NCBI GenBank assembly: GCA_023678885.1
Contig: CM042993.1
Location: forward strand, 3,432,501-3,496,500
Origin: Pogostemon cablin
Taxonomy: Eukaryota; Streptophyta; Magnoliopsida; Lamiales; Lamiaceae
Direction: 5' to 3'
Length of the DNA stretch: 64,000 nucleotides
Made by a program: the position numbers and the translations under genes. Positions within the stretch are counted from its first letter, which is position 1, and every line of letters begins with the position of its first letter. Below are positions 1-12,245 of this stretch, in pieces. A model generated the notes under the pieces. That model was not told where the DNA came from, made no database searches, and saw only the letters and a list, made by a program, of their open reading frames with translations.

Positions 1-3000
1 ACTTTGATTCCAAAGAAACCCTGTGTAGTCCTTAACTCTCCCATGCCAGAGTCATTCGAATCACTTTGAGGATCTGTTCCAGCCTTCGCGGAACTCAGTA
101 GTTTACTTGATACAGAGGTGGGGTTGGAAAGTTCCCCTGCAATAAACCTATTTGGCAACGAAATATTACGCAACAGACCAGGGTCATCAAAAACTTTCCA
201 CTTGAATAAATTTCCTGGCTTGGTGACAAATTCAAGAGAACCATCATTAAAAGCCAATGCACAGTCATTCTTCTTATTCACAAGGTGAAATGTGTTTTTA
301 GACAAAGAAGTAGAAGATTCCAACTCAACAACATTTTCATAGGCATCAGGTTTAAAAGGAAGAATTTTCCAAAGTGCAGATCCACTATCATTAGAGCAGA
401 GATCAACGAATCTTGATCTTGGGTGGCAACTCAGTCGCAGAAAATTCCCGGAGTTGTCTTTAGCGTACAGTGAAACAAGGGAAATATATTGAGTTTGTGG
501 CCCCCATCTCCTTGGCTTATGATAATTTACCTGAACCAATATCTAAAAATGAAATTGATGAACAATTTTGAGATGGCCAATGGCCACCACATAGCAATAA
601 AACTACCAACAAGCCCAAACACACATTAAAATCAACTCATGTATTGATGAACAATACATTGAGTATTTTTTTCAAGAGTTTAGCAGAAATCCTAGAAAAT
701 TTGTTTGCATGTGTAAATTAATATGTTGATTTTGCATCGGTTAAATTGTAATCTCTTTTGAGGTAATCCTATACCTCGTACAATAATAAAGAAACTTTTT
801 CAAACCAAAAAAAAAATAAAAAAATCAACTCATGTGACAGAATCAGCATATTGTACTAAAAGGTGGGTGGATGGTGACTCTTTAGGCAAAACTAACTTCA
901 ATATGAAAATAAAATGAAATGACTGTTCAATACAAGTAATGCAAACAGATGTTCTGCGGGAAACAGTAAATGTGGTAATGAGAGAAATTCCACATAAGAA
1001 GTTACATCAGAAAAAGATAAACACGTAGGAAGCCTAATATATAAAATATTAATACATAATATAATTATAAACCCAGGTTTCCAAATTTTTAACGCTCACC
1101 CTGTCATAGCACAAGAAACTGCAGCTGTCGTAATATAGTTGAAAATGTACGAATTACAAGATGATATCACAATCTATTATTCATTGACAAGGTGTGAACA
1201 ATTGAAATATTGAGTTCAGAGCATCTTACTCTGAAAAGAGCCCGCTCTCCCACCAGTGAATAATGGACTGTTCCAGCTATGTCATATCCACCTTCTGCAG
1301 CTTTCACTGAGATAAACATGTGTTGGTCAACATCTTGGAGAGCAACAATTGATCCTGTACAAAATTCATGATTATCTTATCAAAAATTTTGTAAGAAATC
1401 TAATCTATTACGAATAGACAAGAAAACAACTACCATTAGGAACCATTTCTTCAATGTTATCTCCCAGTTCATGGTTATGTGACCACTGACTTGAGTTCGC
1501 ATTAGAAGTTCCCTCTCTGCCCAGAATCGGGGAGCAAGATTCAAAAGCAGAAAATAATATCTGTTCAAAAGAATTAGGAATATAAGACTAACAGTTTCAT
1601 AGAGAAAAAGAAATCACAGTATAATACTCATCCTTTGAATAATTAACAAATAAGCAATCAGAAACGAACTGCACGAGCCTTGTATATAAATTTCAAACCT
1701 ATTAATCATCGAACAATTATATTCTTTCCATGGCACTCTAATATGGGTTACAAAAATGAATGCCCCAAAGATCAGAAGACATTGTTAAATATATAATTCT
1801 TACACCTTTGGTTTATCATCACAGCTGTAGTCCTGATAATTATTATGATAACAAAAAGACTCACATGTAAAGATATAAATGCAAAGCACCTCGCGCGTCA
1901 ATCCTCTTCTCTTTTTATATTTCAATTACTTTAGGTCAAGTGAAAGCAAAATTTGAAATATATTTCAGAACAATTATATTTTCATTAAAGATCACCCAAA
2001 CTTACATTTATCTCATGCAGAGAGATAGTCATATCAAACCCAGATATAGTACCATTACCAATCCAATGGTCATTTGACCATGCAGGATTAGTCTGGTCAC
2101 TTGTCACAGGCCACTCAGCTGCTAGGAAACATTGCAAATCTTTCAATATATATTTCTCAGGACTTGTATATATCTTTTGCTCTGGGTTATTTGTTGAAAT
2201 ACCAACATGAGAACTTATTTCGGGGACTGAAGTACTTGCCGGACTAGCATCAGTAGATAGGTCTGGATGAATATAATCTTTATGCTGAAGAGAGGTTGAC
2301 GAGCCCTTGCTTCTAAGCCTGGAAATTGCCTCATCAGGTATGACAGCAGAAAATGGACTTCGAAAAACTTTGGTTTTATGTGCTTGATCCCCAAGTCTGA
2401 ATTGAGATAGCAGAGAGAATTTGGAATCCGTAATTGAAAGTTTTCTCGACGTATTTAACATATCAATGTTCAAATGAAAGTCCACCTCAAGTAGAAGTAC
2501 CTGAAGTCTACCTGCATTTATGTTAACTATTAACCCTATTTTAGCACTACATTTGAAAATCTCCAATGGAAAAGGAGGACATCATACCAGATTCTTCTCT
2601 CTCCACAAGAATGAGACGTAGATGAAATAGACTCATGGACAATGATTCCAGACGATCCCATATTGCTTCTTGACATTGTCCTTGCTGATGATTTAGTCTA
2701 GGGCAACCATCAAGAGGAGACATTTCGTTGATATCTTGAGCAACAACTCTACCAGACGAGGGAAAAGAAGGCCAAAATTCCGAGATCCATTGCTGGTATG
2801 AAGTAAAGCATTTAATATACATTGCCACAGTTGTTGCTTCTAGTAACATGAGGCCTCCCTGTTGAGAAGCAACACATATAAGTTTATGAACTAGACATTA
2901 ATTTATTACACACACAAGTAACTGGCTCAACTATGACCATCTCAAATATGAAAAGAAAACTTGAGAAGATCTGTTTCACATTGTATAAAATATTATTCAG

Positions 3001-6000
3001 ATGGTAGGCATAAAACCTTGCATTCACAATAGACTTCCTGGAACTCGCCGCCAACTGAGAGAGAAGCATTAAATTCTTCAAGGTCATTGACCAAAACATC
3101 TTTTACTGGGCATCCAGCTATATAAATCCCAGAAATGATGATGTCTGTGAATAACCAATGATTGACCAGTCTATCAGTATTTACAGTCGAAGGAGAATCA
3201 TCCCAGGCGTGTAATGCTACACCATGAGAACTAGATTCAGCAGATGTACTACACAAGCTAGCTGATGGCAAGACTTTCTTAAAGTTTTTTAGGCGGAAAC
3301 GTAATGTGCTATGATTAACTGATGCTTCAGTCAAAAAATTAAACGAGCACAATAGGTTTTTTAGATCTGACATGTCAGGGGTTCCATAAAAGTCAGACAA
3401 ATATCTGAAAATGATACATCGAGATCCTGTCATGTCAACTGCCACATCCATGTCATGCCCTGAGATATTAAATTCCAGAACTGAATGCTGAATGGAGACA
3501 TAAATTCCATCTCTAGAAATATCATTGACAGCCGGCTTTCTGTGAGTGTCTCTGTCAAAGGACATCATGTTCATATAGGTCTCTGGGCTACAACTTTTCC
3601 TGGAGTTATGAAGAACCATGTCAAGCGACTTAAGCTCAAAATAGCTTTTGACAAAAACGTGAGATTTTGCAATATGCAATTGCTGATGGCTTCTAACAGA
3701 GATAGTTTGGCTGCATGCAGATTCACCATAAACTGTTTCTCTACTTCTGGCTTCTTTATAATGTCGATCACGGAATGAAGCATTTGTATCAAAGGCAACA
3801 GGCTCATGCAATAGTCTAAAAAGTATCTGTACAGAAAAATAATTCTGTCATTAAAGAACACAGTGTAATACCTCATCAAAAAAGAACTGGCCGTTCACAA
3901 TTAAGATGCGATGCTAAATAATTAAGATTCTATATGATGATGACATGATTGTTGACTTTCATGACAACTTGGTGGCTATATAAGATGAATGTGTAAATTC
4001 AGAGCTTAGTATTACTTAGTATTATACTATTATGACTAGTATAATACATTCAATGCATTTGTAGGACATGTAGAAGTCGTGTAATTAATACAACATGAAA
4101 CAGTACTATATTGAATGTCACATATGTATACATGATTCTATAACAACCAAAACAAACACATCCATCATATACATAATATCTATCATCAGTTATACAAAAA
4201 ATTATAATATGTATTAACAAATCCATGTATCTAATAACATGGCACTTGAAGTAATATCTTATCACGTTCATGTAATAACATTTTATGTGTCTTATGCAGC
4301 TACTTTAGAACACAAAAATAGAACAGTCAAACTTTGATTAAAATGTCATTCCATTTATCATGTCTTATCTATTATGATTTCCAAAATGTATAGTGTGAAA
4401 TGTCATCAGATCCATCAGAAAGTTCACGGAAAATGAGGTGAATTTCAAAGAACTGAGCCGGTATAGATAAAAAAGGAAACATAACAGAGGTTCTCAGTTT
4501 GTAACTAAGTTAATCATGACATTTGATATATCAAGGCAGTGCAAAACAAATGCAATGGAAACCCAAATAAAGGCAGTATTATCATGTTTGAATTTGAGAA
4601 AAGAGGAATGGAAAATTTTCGCTGGTATCCATGCCAACAATGATAAAAGATCACCTTTGAAAAAAGAAACAACTCATCAAGAAACATTAAACAGGAAACC
4701 CCTGTAACCATACAGTAGGCAGTTGCCGAGACAGCAGTGACTGCAGAACCAAGTGAATGATGATCCTTCCTGCCAGAGACAATTCAAATGAAAATTATCA
4801 TCACATTAAATTTTTGCAATCATCAATATCTACATAGACAGACGTATTATCTTAGAAGTTTTTTTTTTTTTTTGAGGGGATGCATCACTTAATTAGGACT
4901 TGTATAAAAATGAAACATGAGTTTCATCTCATATGAGCCTTATTAAATTGTGATCTAGATGTGTACGTTCTCACACCAGCAATGCTTCAAGAAAGTTCAC
5001 TTTGGAAGCAATTAACTGCCAAGGAAATAAATAATCATTCAGCCAGCAAGATGAAAGAAACAGAAGAGACTAACTCCATATAGGTAATTAAAAGGTCAAT
5101 TTGCTTGCCCATTAAAACAAAGGGAAAGTAAAAAAACTAACATATGCTGACAATATGAAATACCCAAATGAAGGTTGAAGTATACAAAGAATATTTTTAG
5201 GCCACCATAATGAAGCAGTGAGTTCGTGGTGTTTACACAAAAGACAGGTGGATGCACAGTTCAAACATGGAAACATGCAGATGCAGAAGGGAAAGAAGAA
5301 TAATTACCGTACATAGTTGAGGTGTGCAATCATGGGCCTCAATACAATAATTTGATTTTTCTTATTCTCAGTGCTTTCATCACAGTAAGCCTTCAAGCCA
5401 TTAACTTTTAGAAATGCATAGAGTGCAACCTGTCCTTGGCAGCTGTAAGCTCCATTATCTGTATAAGAAATGCTAATTTCTTGAGGCTCTTTAAGTCCAA
5501 GGCTCTCCAGTCCTATATCACTCTCTGAACTGTTTCCATGTGAGACTCCAATTTTATCATCCATCTTTGGTGATACAAAAAGTTCAATATTGTAGATTTC
5601 AAATGAGATTTGTGAAACAGGGTGACAAGCATTTGTAGTTTGAGAAAGGAAATCTGAAAGAGATATCTGAAAATGAGGGCCCACAATAAGAGCCCCAATA
5701 TGGACATGCTTTGCAGAAACCATTCTGATTATATCCCCTCTAATTTTGCTCGAATATGATGCGATTTTACTACTCCAATAACTCATTGGCGGATCCTGAA
5801 TGATTATTGCTAGAGCATGTGAAACAGAATCTCCCCTTCTATTAGGGCTCCGCTGCAAAGCATGCTGTATATGTCTAGAAAGTACAACAACAGACGCAAA
5901 GGAACAATATTCCAGGCTGAAGTTCAGTTTACCAACAATCAAGCTACAGTTAACCTGCGAACCACAATCATTCATTCTGGGATCCATCAAAGAGCTCCCC

Positions 6001-8518
6001 ATCTCACACAGAATCCAAGGAGAATGCACATTTGATATATTTTCTCCTTCAGAATTCAAAGAAGACTTCTTCCAGTCCATCCATAATTTTCTTAAACGAC
6101 AGTCCAACAGAGGTGCTGAAGTTCTAGCAATACCAACAGTGCTGTCATCAGAAGTTTCATCAGGAAAGTAAATAACTGGAGCAGGTTCAGCCCATACTAT
6201 GATTTGTCTTCTGTCAATTTCCTTCTTCAGATATTCTTCCGAGTTACTAATTGCTGCATCTCTCACAGTAGAAAAGGAAAGAACCTTGAAGCTCCCAGTG
6301 GCAAAAGTGAAATGTTGTTCTGAAATACCAACCAAATACCTTAAGAAGAGCTTATCTAGAGAAATTCTGAATGATAGTAAATCTTGGTATGAGATCCCAA
6401 TGTCAGAAATAACCTTCCTATTGACAGAAGGCTGTGTGACCTGGTCGAAAGAAACACATAATGAAATTTCTTGAAATTTTATAGTGATACTTTTTTGTAG
6501 AACAGAATGTTCACACTCAGAGCCAGAATGCAGACAACTCTCACGAAAAATAGAGATGACTTTGTGCAAAAAGAGAATCCTCGTTAATGAAACTAAAAAA
6601 CTTCTTATCATGGTCAAAACAAGCAAAAGTAGCTGAAGCAACTTGGAGAAAGCCCTAGTATCCTGCAACTTATCAAATTTGCACTTATCTCCGGGACCAC
6701 TAGACACCAATCTGTAGCGAATTATTCTACGAGCTGCAGCAACTGCTTCGAGAGGCAAATAATTTTCAATTTCAGCAATCAGCTTCCACTGAGACCTCAC
6801 AGATTTTGAATAACTTGAGTCGTGTAACATCAAAATAGCTGATCTTTTCATCTCTTCATCAGTTGGATATCCAACTAGTAGAAGTATATTGTGGTAGGTG
6901 GTTATGTATCCCAACCATCGAGACATATTTTTAACTACTTTAATCAATGACAAATTAGAAGTCGGAAGCTGAGAACCAATTCTAGTTGCCACTATATCCC
7001 ATAGTTGCCTTCCAGATCTAGTACATTTGTACTCTTTAGACCATAGTTCATATAACAAGGTTATAACAAAGAGAGCTGATGGTGAACAAAAAAATTTTAA
7101 TTCTGGAACATGAATAGAAAAGCTTATGGACTGAAAGTCATTTAAACTAACTAACGCGGATATATTGGTCGCTGGTAAAATAGTGTGTGTGTGATTTTCA
7201 CTGTTCAATTTAACCTCAAAACAGCCAATATCAAAATCAAATTTACTCTCTTCAAAAGGCAGAAAAAATGAGCTCATGAACCCTCTAATGAAGCATCTGT
7301 GGCCTAAAATCTGTGATTCAACTCCAAGCTTTTTCATATACAATGAGCATGAGGACAGGTCATGCAAAAGAGGAGAGTGCAGAATCACATGAACATCGTG
7401 TAGCTCCAAATGACAATGTCTAGTTACAGTATTCCATAAGGATGTTCCCCATGTCCTGGTGCTAATGTCTGCAATCTTTTTAATAGCACAGTGGAGAGCA
7501 CAACCCTGAAACCAACAAATAGATGTTTCACTATTTTAGCTTCAAAGATCATATAAAATGCCAAAACATAGTGCGCCCAAAAAAAAAACGGAAGACATCA
7601 TTGAGAAATAACATTGTTTTGTTCTGCTTTCCTCGATAATATGAATTTCCATCCTATCATTAGTCCATTGCAGAAACACTATTTTACTACAATTACAAAA
7701 TGGCAGAGGGATTAAATCTTGGGTCCGAATAGATTCAACTAATACAGTAGAAACTTACTGTTATATGTGATGTTTCACAGTATAAGGATGCAGACTAACT
7801 TCATATTTACAGATATTTGAACTTTTTCAGTAACCCTTAATTTGAAAGGAGAATGATAAATCAAATAAAAAGGCAGCATCAAAGATTCAAGTGAGGGGTA
7901 TTAATAAGTTTCTATCAGTTTCTTCACTCCCTCTCTCCACTTGCTATACACAAGCTATGTGAACAGGGTTGCTACTTTTTCCACCAAAGTGCACCTGTGC
8001 ATGAAGTAAAAGGAAACTCAACGTAGGAAAATTGATCAAGAACCAAGGTTGCTTAGAATACCTCAGGATCAATATCCTCAAGAGCCTTGTTCCTTTCCTC
8101 CACGGTCGTGTCACTCGGCTTCCGTGTCCACTTCACTCCTCTCTCGTCCTCCTCTTCCCTTTCAAGAAATCCAAATTACAAGAAAATCAAGAAAACCACC
8201 AACTTCGAACAAGAAAGACACAGATGGTAAGGCTTACCCAATTGAAATATTAACGCGAAGACCACGAACAACAAGAGTGAATGCGGTGGAGGAAAAGGGC
8301 GAGAATTTCAGGCTCAAATGTTCGACAGTTGCTTTCTTGAAACAGAATTTCGAGGGGTCGTCGAGCAAATCGTTAAGCGCGGAGGTGCTGAAATTGACGT
8401 TCTTGAGAATGCTGTCGCCGCCAAGGAAACCGAGTTTAAGCTCGAGTTCCGGGTCGCCCCGCAGCCATGGCGATAGCAGAGTTTCCAGTTTCCTTTGAAC
8501 ATAATCGTTGAAAAACAT
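1..8518 (-). CDS. VPS13-like (chorein) bridge lipid-transfer protein, 5' part
   Basis: Proteins of the VPS13 family are very large rod-like proteins that move lipids between membranes at contact sites. Coding exons that I can join in one frame are 8518-8238, 8158-8062, 7505-5308, 4769-4709, 3826-3017, 2858-2588, 2511-2006, 1560-1434, 1354-1230 and 542-1, giving about 1,670 residues before the gene leaves the window. The N-terminus (MFFNDYVQRKLETLLSPWL, then GDPELELKLGFLG) is a typical chorein_N domain, and the second-to-third exon join reads EDIDPEGCALHCAIKKI. Every join is GT-AG with matching phase. The start is the first Met and sits at the very beginning of the chorein domain. The C-terminal VPS13/SHR-binding regions must lie to the left. 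Plants have several VPS13 genes (SHRUBBY is one); I cannot say which is the orthologue. Confidence 0.9.
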
Positions 8519-9948
8519 GTTCAGTATGCTTGAATGATTGTTTACATCTGTTTACAATGATCAGAATTGCAGAGAGCTAATCAAGAATCAAGGTTTCTTG
8601 AATCGAGAGAAATCAACGGATTTGCGACTTTTGTCTATCTATGGATGAAATTACTATTCAGTATATATATGCGCTCTATTAATAAGTTATAACCCTTCTT
8701 TTTCTAATCAATACCGCGTAACTATTACTCCCTCCATCACACTAAAGTTGGTATAATTTTTTTTGGTACGGAGATTAAGGAATATACTAATTTAATGTAA
8801 AATAAAGTAAAGTGAAGTGAGAGAAATAATATTTAATGTTTAGCGGGTAGTTGTATTAGAGGTGATATGTAGGGCCAATGAGAGTAGATTAATTGTTTTA
8901 TGTGGGTACCATATATTAAAAAGAAAATGTGGCAACTTTAATAGGACAAACCAAAAAGGAAAGTGTGTCAACTTCTATGGGACGGAGGGAGTATTTTACT
9001 AAAATATCCTAACGTTATTAAATTAATTAATTAAAACGCCTTAGCTTAATACTGTATATACGGAGAGTTTAAAATTAAAAATAATGATTTAATTGGATTA
9101 GCAATAAATTTCATAATTATTCGTTTATTGATTTGTCTTCTTCTCAATTCCCACCCCTTGAACTCTAAACCCTAATTTGAATTTACAATCTTACACCAAT
9201 TTGACTAAGAAAAATAAACTGATCATATTAAAATCCCCAAAAATAACAATTCTACTTTTCTTTAAATCAATTCCTACAACTATTGAATTTAGTACTGCCA
9301 AAATTCTCCGGGGGATATGCAAGATGATCGACCATTAGTTTTGATAAAAGTCAACATGGCATGAACGATTATAATGTTGGTGCCTCATATTCCAAGGGCG
9401 AGTGTTGCCTCACATCAAGAATTTCCAACCCATTAATAAAATACAATCACTCCCGACTCCCATCCCAAACCAACCATTAATCCAATCATGATTCGATGAT
9501 TAGATTAGACCATTTTAATTAAGAATAAATTTTACTTAATTTGTATGCTTTAAAATTTAAATGCAACTCAAAGCACTTCACGAAAGCAACGGTGGAGAAA
9601 TATTAGAAAGCTTCTTATCTTACTTAAAATATTCAAAAAGGTTGGGGAAATAAACAAATATCATAATTTGGAGTAGTTTGTTGAGACAGTTCAATTGGGC
9701 TTGGAAATGAGACAAATTGCATAAAAAGACTCTCTCCCAATTCTTCTTCATGCCCATACCTTTCTTTACATGATCAGATCATTCTACCTTCACAACCACC
9801 TTCTTCTCCACATTCTCTCTCCTCTTCATCATTCTTCTCTCTCCAGCATTCAATCCTACAGCTGAATTTCTTGCATTTGCATAATTTGATCACCACATAA
9901 TTGTATATTATATGAAGATAGATCCCTGAATTTAAAAAAAAATTAAAA
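8519..9948. other. Divergent intergenic region between VPS13-like and WD40 genes
   Basis: 1.43 kb separating two genes transcribed away from each other, so it should hold both promoters. Apart from one MITE (8728-8991) it is unique AT-rich DNA. A pyrimidine-rich leader (about 9730-9850) precedes the WD40 start codon and probably belongs to its 5' UTR. I see no other gene. Confidence 0.6.
8728..8991. mobile_element. Stowaway-like MITE (264 bp)
   Basis: Begins CTCCCTCCATC and ends GGGACGGAGGGAG, flanked on both sides by TA, the usual target of Tc1/mariner-derived Stowaway MITEs. Its interior matches the copies at 11859-12124 and 41840-42100 closely. It has no coding capacity. Confidence 0.85.
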
Positions 9949-11343
9949 ATGAAGAATTCAAGACAGGGCAATTATCATCATGATCTCATGGATTTAACGG
10001 ATTCCAACATCATGAGCAAACCAATACTCGGCAGCTCCATGCATCCTGATCAAGAAGAATATTCCTTCCGCCTCAGCGACGCGTCGGAAGCCAGCCCATC
10101 TAACCACGGCCACCTTCCGCCGCCGCAATCCTTCGACGCTACATCTACCTCCGCCGGTGTGTGGGACCCACCATCGCCATTTTCCACCCCCTTCTCCACC
10201 TCTCCCATATCCAATTCTCCCTGGTCTTCTCAACACTTGGGGCCGGAACCATCCCATTGTTACACCGGCATGATGGGCTCCCTCGTCCGCGAAGAAGGCC
10301 ACATCTATTCCTTAGCAGCCGCCGGCGATCTTCTGTACACCGGTTCGGATAGCAAAAACGTCAGGGTATGGAAAAACCAGAAGGAATTCTCCGGATTCAA
10401 ATCCAACTCCGGATTGGTCAAAGCTATAATCATCGCCGGAGAACGGATCTTCTCCGGCCATCAGGACGGCAAAATCCGCGTCTGGAAAATCTCCGGCAAG
10501 GATCCCCGAATCTACAAGCGCGTCGGAACATTACCGACATTGAAGGCGAAAGTGAAGAAATCGTTCAAACCTAGCAATTACGTGGAGGTGAGAAAAAGCC
10601 GCAACGCGATCTGGATCAAGCACATTGATGCGATCTCATCTCTCAGCTTAAGCGAAGACAAATCGATTCTGTACTCCGCATCGTGGGATAAAACGATTAA
10701 AGTATGGCGGATCTCCGATTCGAAATGCATGGAATCAATCGACGCTCACGACGACGCCGTAAACTCCGTCGTCGCCGGATTGGACGGTCTGGTATTTTCC
10801 GGCTCCGCCGACGGAACCGTCAAAGTGTGGCGGAGAGAGATGCAAGGCAAAGGCACAAAGCATTACTTCTCTCAAACACTGCTGAAACAGGATTGCGCCG
10901 TGACATCCCTAGCCGTAGATTCCTCTGCCACAATTTTGTACTGCGGATCATCCGACGGCCTCGTGAATTTCTGGGAACGCGACAAGTTTCTCTCTCATGG
11001 CGGAGATCTGAGGGGCCACAAACTCGCCGTACTCTGCCTGGCCACATCTGGCAATTTGGTATTCAGTGGATCAGCGGATACGAACATCTGTGTGTGGAGA
11101 AGGGAAGAGAGAGAACACGTCTGTATATCGCTGCTGAGTGGGCACAGTGGCCCTGTCAAGTGTTTAGCAGTGGAAGAAGATAAGAACGTCGCGCATGCCA
11201 GTGGGAAGCATTACGTGGTGTACAGTGGCAGCCTCGATAAATCGGTGAAGATATGGAGAGTCTCCGGCCAAGGACCTCCGACGTCCACTCAGCCCGGCGG
11301 CGCGCCACCGTTGCAGCGCCAGCATCAGGTCCTCCTTCTTTGA
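9949..11343 (+). CDS. JGB: WD40-repeat protein, JINGUBANG-like
   Basis: A single-exon gene for 464 residues. After a Ser/Pro-rich N-terminus of about 105 residues there are seven WD40 blades ending NVRVW, KIRVW, TIKVW, TVKVW, LVNFW, NICVW and SVKIW, enough for one closed seven-bladed propeller. Absence of introns, length and the layout of N-terminal tail plus seven blades fit the plant JINGUBANG group; in Arabidopsis JGB restrains pollen germination, but many paralogues exist and this one may do something else. The first blade starts near GHIYSLAAAGDLLYTGS. The Met at 9949 (context AAAATGAAG) is the first in frame and is preceded by a stop-rich AT leader. The C-terminus carries a short Pro/Gln-rich tail. 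Codon use is GC-rich compared with its surroundings, as is normal for an intronless plant gene. Confidence 0.85.
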   Translation: MKNSRQGNYHHDLMDLTDSNIMSKPILGSSMHPDQEEYSFRLSDASEASPSNHGHLPPPQSFDATSTSAGVWDPPSPFSTPFSTSPISNSPWSSQHLGPEPSHCYTGMMGSLVREEGHIYSLAAAGDLLYTGSDSKNVRVWKNQKEFSGFKSNSGLVKAIIIAGERIFSGHQDGKIRVWKISGKDPRIYKRVGTLPTLKAKVKKSFKPSNYVEVRKSRNAIWIKHIDAISSLSLSEDKSILYSASWDKTIKVWRISDSKCMESIDAHDDAVNSVVAGLDGLVFSGSADGTVKVWRREMQGKGTKHYFSQTLLKQDCAVTSLAVDSSATILYCGSSDGLVNFWERDKFLSHGGDLRGHKLAVLCLATSGNLVFSGSADTNICVWRREEREHVCISLLSGHSGPVKCLAVEEDKNVAHASGKHYVVYSGSLDKSVKIWRVSGQGPPTSTQPGGAPPLQRQHQVLLL

Positions 11344-11587
11344 CCTAATTTCAGAAATTACTGGAGAAAAACTGTACAGCCACAAATCATGTATATATAT
11401 ACGTGCCATTGTTGAATTTCTGTGGTTAAACATGAGAATTAGTTTGCTGCAAATGAATATAAGCAAAATCATCATCATCGATCAAATTCTGTGAAATGAA
11501 GCTCCAATGAACTTGCTAGTTAATCGATCATTTGCAGTATTATAAGCAAGTGCTGTTTGTAATTGTTTTACTAATATTGTTAATTCG

Positions 11588-11616
11588 TTTTTTTTTTTTT
11601 TTTTTTTTTTTTTTTT
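11588..11616. repeat. Poly-T tract (about 29 T)
   Basis: An uninterrupted T run about 250 bp past the WD40 stop codon. It could be the tail of a retroposed sequence on the minus strand or a slippage-grown homopolymer. Its length may be affected by sequencing error. Confidence 0.8.
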
Positions 11617-11776
11617 GAGTAGCATTCATCTCCTATAATATTACATGAATATTTAACAAAGAGAAATTTGAGATTAAATGATGAAAAGAAGATAGCTGAA
11701 TGAGAATGAGAGATAATTCCATGTTATTATTTTTTACGAAAGTGTTACTCCCTCCCATCTAAGAGAATCTATCATA

Positions 11777-12245
11777 CTTCCTTCCGTCCCATAATTTATT
11801 CATTATTCGAAAGTTATTTAAATTTTAAATTTGTCATTTCCACCTAACAAAAATATTACTCCATCCGTCCATAGAAGTTGGTATAATTTTTTTTTTTTCA
11901 CGGAGATTAAGGAGTATAATAATTTAATGTAAAGTGAAGTAAAGTGAAGTGAGAGAAATAATATTTAATGTGTAGTGAGTAGTTGTATTAGAGGTGATAT
12001 ATGGGGCCCATGAGAATAGATTAATTATTTTTGTGTGGGTCCCATGTATTAAAAAGGAAGTGTGCCAACTTTAATGAGACAAACCAAAAAGGAAAGTGTG
12101 TCAACTCCTATGGGACGGAGGGAGTATTACATTATACTCCACATTTTTATTACCTAAAAACATTACAATACAATTTATATAATCAACAAAGTTGATTAAA
12201 AAAAATTAACATATAAAAGTGAAGAATTTTATGGGACGGAGGAAG
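11777..12245. mobile_element. Outer Stowaway-like MITE interrupted by a second MITE
   Basis: Starts CTTCCTTCCGTCCCATAA and ends TTATGGGACGGAGGAAG, both flanked by TA. The terminal inverted repeats match each other but not those of the inner element at 11859-12124, which splits the interior. This shows the order of insertion. Confidence 0.75.
11859..12124. mobile_element. Inner Stowaway-like MITE, same family as 8728-8991
   Basis: CTCCATCCGTCC start, GGGACGGAGGGAG end, TA on both sides, with an interior nearly identical to the copy at 8728-8991 (shared stretches include GAAGTGAGAGAAATAATATT). It is nested in the MITE at 11777-12245. Confidence 0.85.

Noticed and set aside
8032..8498. Plus-strand ORFs over the VPS13 first exons
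   Set aside because: They are shadows of minus-strand exons 8518-8238 and 8158-8062, which join into a chorein domain.
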